64,000 bases of DNA, from assembly GCA_965662545.1 (NCBI GenBank), contig CBFIHZ010000017.1:17902-81901 (forward strand). The letters are read 5' to 3'. Positions 59,987 through 64,000 of this stretch are shown here, piece by piece; within the stretch, counting starts at the first letter, position 1; each line of letters starts with the position of its first letter. Origin of the DNA: CPC320 sp002684375. Its GTDB lineage: Bacteria; Pseudomonadota; Alphaproteobacteria; Rhodobacterales; Rhodobacteraceae. Made by a program: the position numbers and the translations under genes. Below the pieces are notes generated by a model. That model had not been told where the DNA came from, did no database searches, and worked only from the letters and a program-made list of their open reading frames with translations.

Positions 59987-61313
59987 CGATTTCGATTTCT
60001 ATGCGACGATTTTTCTCGCGCCCGGCTGCCGTATTGTTATCGTCCACTGGACGCGTCTCACCATAACTGATGGCTTGCAAGCGTTCAGACGGTAGCGAAC
60101 CGGATTGCTCTACGGCTTGCACCACACTGGAGGCTCGCGCCGATGCAAGATCCCAGTTATCGCGATACAGGGCACCAAAGCCGATCGGGACGTTATCGGT
60201 ATGGCCAGATACTTTAACAGTGCTGTCATCCCCATCCGAGGCTTCGGCAATTTTGCCAACAATGCCCACGGCCTCTTCTGTGAGAACCGCCGAACCGGAC
60301 GAAAACGCGCCGCCGGCCCCTAACGTCACAAACACTTTGTTGTCGCGGCGCTCAACTTCAACCAGACCTTTGCCAATTTCCTCTTGTAGTGAAATTCTCA
60401 ACTCATCCTCAGAGGTCTCGGCTTTTTCTTTTGCCAGCGCTTGCTTGGCATAGCTGTCCTCGTCACTGGCACCACCACCTGTGGCATCCTTGAGCGTTTC
60501 GAGTTTGGCAACCATCTCGATCAATTCAGACATTTGTTGATCAAGGCCGCCGAACAATACTTCGCTTTCTGATTTACCTGTCGCCAATCCTGCGACCTCT
60601 ACCGCTTGCCCAACTTTTGAGAATTTTTCCATCAGCTCTGTTGGGGAAGACTCTCCGGCTTTCAGGTCTACGATAACCTTATCACCCATGGATTGGACGG
60701 CTATATCAACTGATTTGGCCATTTTTTCAATCGCTTCGGCAAGCCGTTCAGCATCGGATTTTCCCTCACCCTCGCTGTCTGATTGACCCATTCCTTCAGC
60801 GTCAGATTGACCTAACTTGTCAGCGTCTGACTGGCCCTGCGCCTCAGCATCTGCTTGGCCCTCGTTGGTATCATCGCCCTTGCCGTCGGCATTTTCACCG
60901 CCGATGCCCTCTTCGTCGCCTTCGCCTTCTTGCAGTTGGTCCGAGCCTTCGCTGTCTTTGCTGTCGGTCGGAATTTTCAGTTCGGGTTCAACTGTTTCGG
61001 TGGTATCAGATGTCACCTCTTTGGTTACTGAAGGTGAGGGAGACGGGCTGAAGCTCACCGTAAGTATCGTCGTACCTTTTGGCTGTTCAACAACGGGAAC
61101 AATTTTTTGCACCCCGAACGCATCCTTCATTGAGCCCTGAATGGTTTTAAACTTCGGAACGTTCATTTCGGCAAATGACAAAATCAAAACGAAGAAGGCC
61201 ATCAAGAGTGTCGCCATATCCGCAAAGGTTGCCATCCACGCGGGGGCGCCAACCGGAGGACATTTCGGGCATTCTTCGCATTCGTTTTCTTCTGGTGCTG
61301 CTTCTTCTGCCAT
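59979..61313 (-). CDS. motB: Flagellar stator protein, MotB/PomB type
   Basis: A 444-aa stator B subunit. A Cys-rich leader (ECEECPKCPPVGAPAW), the TM helix with ion-binding Asp32 in ATFADMATLLMAFFVL, then the plug-like EMNVPKFKTIQGSMKDAFGVQ that closely follows Vibrio PomB. An acidic linker of about 70-215 contains QSDA repeats. The C-terminal OmpA/MotB peptidoglycan domain (about 310-440) shows VKVSGHTDNVPIG and YGETRPVDDN. It anchors the stator to the wall. It follows motA by 2 bp. Confidence 0.92.
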   Translation of the reverse strand: MAEEAAPEENECEECPKCPPVGAPAWMATFADMATLLMAFFVLILSFAEMNVPKFKTIQGSMKDAFGVQKIVPVVEQPKGTTILTVSFSPSPSPSVTKEVTSDTTETVEPELKIPTDSKDSEGSDQLQEGEGDEEGIGGENADGKGDDTNEGQADAEAQGQSDADKLGQSDAEGMGQSDSEGEGKSDAERLAEAIEKMAKSVDIAVQSMGDKVIVDLKAGESSPTELMEKFSKVGQAVEVAGLATGKSESEVLFGGLDQQMSELIEMVAKLETLKDATGGGASDEDSYAKQALAKEKAETSEDELRISLQEEIGKGLVEVERRDNKVFVTLGAGGAFSSGSAVLTEEAVGIVGKIAEASDGDDSTVKVSGHTDNVPIGFGALYRDNWDLASARASSVVQAVEQSGSLPSERLQAISYGETRPVDDNNTAAGREKNRRIEIEIEF

Positions 61314-61315
61314 GA

Positions 61316-62080
61316 TTATGCCGCCGCTTCAAATTTCTCTTGAGCCTTTGGAGCCAAGAGGGAGACCATCTGATCTTGCATGTTACGAGGTGACTCACCT
61401 CTGGCAATCCCGCGAAGACCCAAGATAACAGTCTGGCGGTAAACCACTTCATAAGAGCTGTAATTCTCAAGCTTTGTCAGCATGGGCATGAATAAAACGT
61501 TGGCGATGATCGCTCCATACATGGTGGTCAACAAAGCCACCGCCATCGCGGGGCCAATTGAGGCCGGGTCACTCATATTACCAAGCATGATCACAAGTCC
61601 AACCAGTGTCCCGATCATTCCCATAGCGGGCGCAAGATCAATCCACGCTTTCACACAGCCTTGCATATCGCCATGGCGCACTTTCATGGCCTCAATCTCG
61701 GCTTCCATCTGACCTACAAGTTTTGCCTCATCGGCACCGTCAACCAACAGCTGCATGCCTTTCGCAAAGAATTTGTCCGGAGTTTCCTGACCTTCAAGCG
61801 CCATCATGCCGTCCTTACGTGCCATCGCGGCCAATTCGACCATGCGTTCGATCATGTCTTCCATTTTCTTGACGGGTGGAAAAAACGTCTTACCCATAGC
61901 ACCGAAATGCCCTAAGAATGTTGGCAGGGTCGCTTGGTACATGACTGCGAAAAACGTTCCACCAATAACGATCAAAATAGAGGCGGTGTCGACAAACGGG
62001 CCAAGAGATCCACCAGCCAACATGGCGCCGATGATCATACCGCAGGCTCCGATAAGTCCGACGAGAGAGGCTATGTCCAT
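61316..62080 (-). CDS. motA: Flagellar stator protein, MotA/PomA type
   Basis: A 254-aa four-TM stator A subunit. It resembles Vibrio PomA: N-terminal ASLVGLIGACGMIIGAMLAG, FVDTASILIVIGGTFFAV, and the TM3-4 block APAMGMIGTLVGLVIMLGNM followed by SIGPAMAVALLTTMYGAI. The cytoplasmic loop (about 70-140) carries charged residues facing FliG. The similarity suggests a sodium-driven motor, to be tested. A sigma-54 promoter lies 45-59 bp upstream. Confidence 0.92.
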   Translation of the reverse strand: MDIASLVGLIGACGMIIGAMLAGGSLGPFVDTASILIVIGGTFFAVMYQATLPTFLGHFGAMGKTFFPPVKKMEDMIERMVELAAMARKDGMMALEGQETPDKFFAKGMQLLVDGADEAKLVGQMEAEIEAMKVRHGDMQGCVKAWIDLAPAMGMIGTLVGLVIMLGNMSDPASIGPAMAVALLTTMYGAIIANVLFMPMLTKLENYSSYEVVYRQTVILGLRGIARGESPRNMQDQMVSLLAPKAQEKFEAAA

Positions 62081-62124
62081 TGTTCAAATTCCCTAGAAAG
62101 CATTGCGGTTTCGGCACAATAGAT

Positions 62125-62139
62125 GCAAGCAAGATGCCA
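62125..62139 (-). promoter_or_regulatory. Sigma-54 promoter of motAB
   Basis: On the minus strand TGGCAT, 5 nt, TTGCA, with 10 nt between GG and GC. Expected start near 62113. On the plus strand the overlapping TCGGCAC (from 62111) with ATGC to 62126 keeps the same 10-nt spacing with one mismatch per element, so a weaker divergent promoter for the next gene is possible. Confidence 0.75.
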
Positions 62140-62191
62140 TAACGCACGTGGCAAGCAGTTTTATTGCTTTGTTGTCTAAACGGGGGACCGG

Positions 62192-62698
62192 ATGAATTTT
62201 TCAGTACTCAGAAACTTTGCCTATGTGATTTGCATGTCCGCTGCTTTTATGGCTGGCCCCGCGATCGCCGATGGCCCAAGATTGATGCACAAGGGGCCGA
62301 TTGCCATCGACCTGCTCGGCAAACTTGAATGGATGCGCTGCAGCATTGGGCAGTTTTGGGAAGAGGAAACCTGTAAAGGCGAACCGGTAAAGCTGACGCT
62401 TAGTCAGGTACCAGAGGTGGCCGCCCGTTTTGAGGGGCTTGACCGTGGGGGCTGGCGGTTACCGACCCGGGATGAATTGGAGAGCCTCGTATCAGAAAAC
62501 GACAGTCCGCCAATGATTAAGGTTAAAACTTTCCCTATGACCCCGCCTGAGGCTTATTGGACATCAGAACCCAATTTCTTTAACGCGCGCAACCATTGGG
62601 TCGTCAATTTCTATACCGGGTATAGTTATGGCCGAGTTTTTCCAAACCAGCCTCAATATGTACGTTTGGTACGAAACCGGAAAAAAATAAGATTTTAA
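62192..62698 (+). CDS. Secreted DUF1566 (Lcl-like) protein
   Basis: A 168-aa protein with a signal peptide (hydrophobic to about residue 24, cleavage near AIA-DG). The mature part has the DUF1566 hallmarks: GGWRLPTRDELESLV, PPEAYWTSEPN and the terminal PQYVRLVRN, plus two Cys in MRCSIGQFWEEETC that may pair. Such domains occur in extracytoplasmic proteins of unknown role. It is divergent from motA; a flagellar role is only positional. Confidence 0.75.
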   Translation: MNFSVLRNFAYVICMSAAFMAGPAIADGPRLMHKGPIAIDLLGKLEWMRCSIGQFWEEETCKGEPVKLTLSQVPEVAARFEGLDRGGWRLPTRDELESLVSENDSPPMIKVKTFPMTPPEAYWTSEPNFFNARNHWVVNFYTGYSYGRVFPNQPQYVRLVRNRKKIRF

Positions 62699-63195
62699 TC
62701 CTTCGCTTAGATTTTACACGCTTAATTTTGGGTGGGTGTTATCGAAGGACAATTAATATCGAAGCATTAATTAGAAAATTTTGCGCTAATCATGGCTGTG
62801 CCATATATTCGGGGAATCCTCTGTCGATGAACCAGACTTCATTTCTATGGGTTTGGTTTGTTAGTGCATGATTATACTTTACTTAGTTGGGGTTGGTCGC
62901 GACACATCTTTGTATATTTGTCTGCTTAACACACGTTTGAACCTGTCAAAATGTTGACGGGGTTTTTTAGCGAAATGATAGGATATTGACATAGAATGGG
63001 TCGAAATGTCTGTCGCGTGTGTTCTCTCGGCGTTTAGGTTGGACCGGCTGGATTATAGATTAAGCACTGGCTTTTATTATTGGCCCGGTCAAATTTGGGT
63101 CGTGAGCTGGTTTCGCCTCAGATTAGGTTTTGTTTTGATCAATGCAAAATCATAACTTCTCTGTGATTAAGCTGCCAGAAATACCTGCGAGTTTT
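62699..63195 (+). other. 497-bp gap without a gene
   Basis: No coding region recognised. Apart from the terminator at 62942-62968 the sequence is anonymous and moderately AT-rich. Confidence 0.5.
62942..62968 (+). terminator. Rho-independent terminator
   Basis: CCTGTCAA, loop AATG, TTGACGGG (8 bp with one G-T pair), followed by TTTTTT. It lies 244 bp past the DUF1566 gene. Confidence 0.6.
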
Positions 63196-63543
63196 TCAAA
63201 TGCTTAATTCACCAAAATAAACATCTAAAGTATTCATTAGGTTTTGAGAAAGGACCAAAGTTTTTCTACTTTTTTTAGTACCTTTGATTTCTATAAGATC
63301 GCCTTCCATAATTCTGGATTTTATAAACCTTTGTACCGTTAGCCTGGTCACTTTACGGGTTTCCATCTTGTCAATATAATCGTTTATCCCGAAGCCTGTA
63401 TTTCCCTCCAGTTGTCCGATGATCATCAGCAATTCCCAAAAACAAACCTTTTCGAGCCATGCTGAAAGACTAGCCTCTTTATCCAGCGATATGATTCGGC
63501 ACCGCTCGTTTTTAAAGTTATCTACTGTTGCATGTATATTCAC
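63196..63543 (-). CDS. Hypothetical protein, possibly winged-helix
   Basis: A 115-aa basic protein. The C-terminal half (TRLTVQRFIKSRIMEGDLIE, then KSRKTLVLSQNLMNTLDVYF) has the helix plus beta-wing rhythm of small winged-helix DNA-binding proteins that act on drug- or marker-type regulons. No family named. The ATG at 63543 has no strong ribosome-binding site. It is isolated in AT-rich DNA, so it may be recently acquired. Confidence 0.5.
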   Translation of the reverse strand: MNIHATVDNFKNERCRIISLDKEASLSAWLEKVCFWELLMIIGQLEGNTGFGINDYIDKMETRKVTRLTVQRFIKSRIMEGDLIEIKGTKKSRKTLVLSQNLMNTLDVYFGELSI

Positions 63544-63936
63544 TCTGCAAACACCAATTTATTATTAGAGAAATCTTTCACTCCCTATCCTTGCCATAAA
63601 GACGTTCATAACTGCAATACGCTTGGATAGATCTATAATAATATTTTTAGATATCTTTAAATCATTGTGAATTTAATAAATAATGAATCTGAAATAATAT
63701 AAAGATGTTTATATATATGATACGAACCATTATCATATTGTTAATTATCAGGAAATAAATTCTAAATTAAGATTGACTTGCAGGTGCCTTTTCCCTTCAG
63801 TCGGGGAAATAATAGTCAAAAGTTGCTTTTCTTCTGCGCACTGGTAATTTTATGAATTTATTAAGGTTAAGGATATTAGGGCCTGTGGACAATCATTTCG
63901 AACGTATGGTTTCTGAAATGGAATTAGGGTCAGGAC
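63544..63936. other. 393-bp AT-rich gap
   Basis: No gene seen. The first 230 bases are very AT-rich with homopolymer tracts. The last part (TTAGGGTCAGGACTCA, 63925-63940) may be the outer end of an insertion sequence. Confidence 0.4.
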
Positions 63937-63999
63937 TCATTGATTGATCCAGAAGATGACTACAGCGGCGATCTGGATTGCAGATAGAGAAACATGGGC
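63937..63999 (-). mobile_element. C-terminal end of a probable IS transposase (partial)
   Basis: From the right edge, the minus strand encodes 20 residues, AHVSLSAIQIAAVVIFWINQ, then TGA. That hydrophobic ending resembles the C-termini of IS5-type transposases of Rhodobacterales (recall). The stop lies next to GGGTCAGGACTCA, a plausible IS terminus. The rest of the element would be outside the window. Confidence 0.4.
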
Positions 64000-64000
64000 G

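Noticed and set aside
38908..62080. Non-flagellar type III secretion system
   Set aside because: FliE, FliF, FliG, FliK, FliL and a MotAB pair are all present, which is diagnostic of a flagellum.
1..64000. tRNA, rRNA and CRISPR arrays
   Set aside because: I looked for cloverleaf ends, rRNA core segments and regularly spaced repeats in the gaps and saw none; a tRNAscan or Infernal run would be decisive.

Overview
The window reads as chromosomal DNA of a marine alphaproteobacterium of the order Rhodobacterales (Roseobacter-like). The evidence is the family make-up: heparinase-like gene, rsmB, DUF1674, a DUF1523 protein, creatinase, SoeABC, and a tauR/tpa/xsc/tauABC cluster. Roughly the first 33 kb is GC-rich with dense genes. 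The flagellar half, especially about 37.7-41 kb and 52-64 kb, is visibly more AT-rich. Everything here was read by eye from sequence and translations; no database search was run.

Layout. 1-15 kb: housekeeping and general metabolism. This part holds a partial heparinase-like gene running off the left edge, rsmB, a 58-aa DUF1674 gene, dapB, rbfA, a secreted phosphodiester-glycosidase-like protein, an SDR, an acyltransferase-3 membrane protein, an ECF sigma factor coupled to a VWA protein, a succinate-semialdehyde-type dehydrogenase, an alpha/beta hydrolase, creatinase and a DUF1523 protein. 15-33.2 kb: a complete taurine (C2-sulfonate) island. TauABC imports taurine, Tpa transaminates it to sulfoacetaldehyde, and Xsc splits that to acetyl phosphate and sulfite. 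Pta and AckA handle acetyl phosphate, a citrate synthase sits beside pta, and SoeABC plus a YeiH/TauZ-type membrane protein would oxidise and export the sulfur. TauR is the likely regulator. Three direct-repeat operators with identical 23-bp periodicity lie 103-106 bp upstream of xsc, tpa and tauB, and a related repeat precedes tauR.

33.7-38.7 kb: a glycerate-kinase-type gene, then a hybrid histidine kinase with a C-terminal Hpt domain divergent from a LuxR-type response regulator. 38.9-62.1 kb: a sigma-54-controlled flagellar cluster: a FleQ-like activator, a FleT-like activator without a DNA-binding domain, fliEFGHIJ, fliKLMNOPQR-flhB, four small or unrecognised genes, rpoN, a small membrane gene, and a MotAB pair of PomAB (sodium-stator) type. 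Good -24/-12 elements precede fleT, fliK, rpoN and motA. This organisation resembles the sigma-54 (Fla1) system of Rhodobacter sphaeroides more than the usual CtrA-type alphaproteobacterial flagellum. Rod, hook, filament, flhA and fliA genes are not in the window. 62.1-64 kb: a DUF1566 secreted protein, a possible winged-helix protein, a long AT-rich non-coding stretch, and the C-terminal end of what looks like a transposase at the right edge.

Most worth a second look: the TauR operator set, the FleQ/FleT pair with its four sigma-54 promoters, the four-gene block between flhB and rpoN (a two-TM protein, a four-cysteine protein, a coiled-coil membrane protein and a PDZ-like membrane protein), and the strongly enlarged TauC permease.
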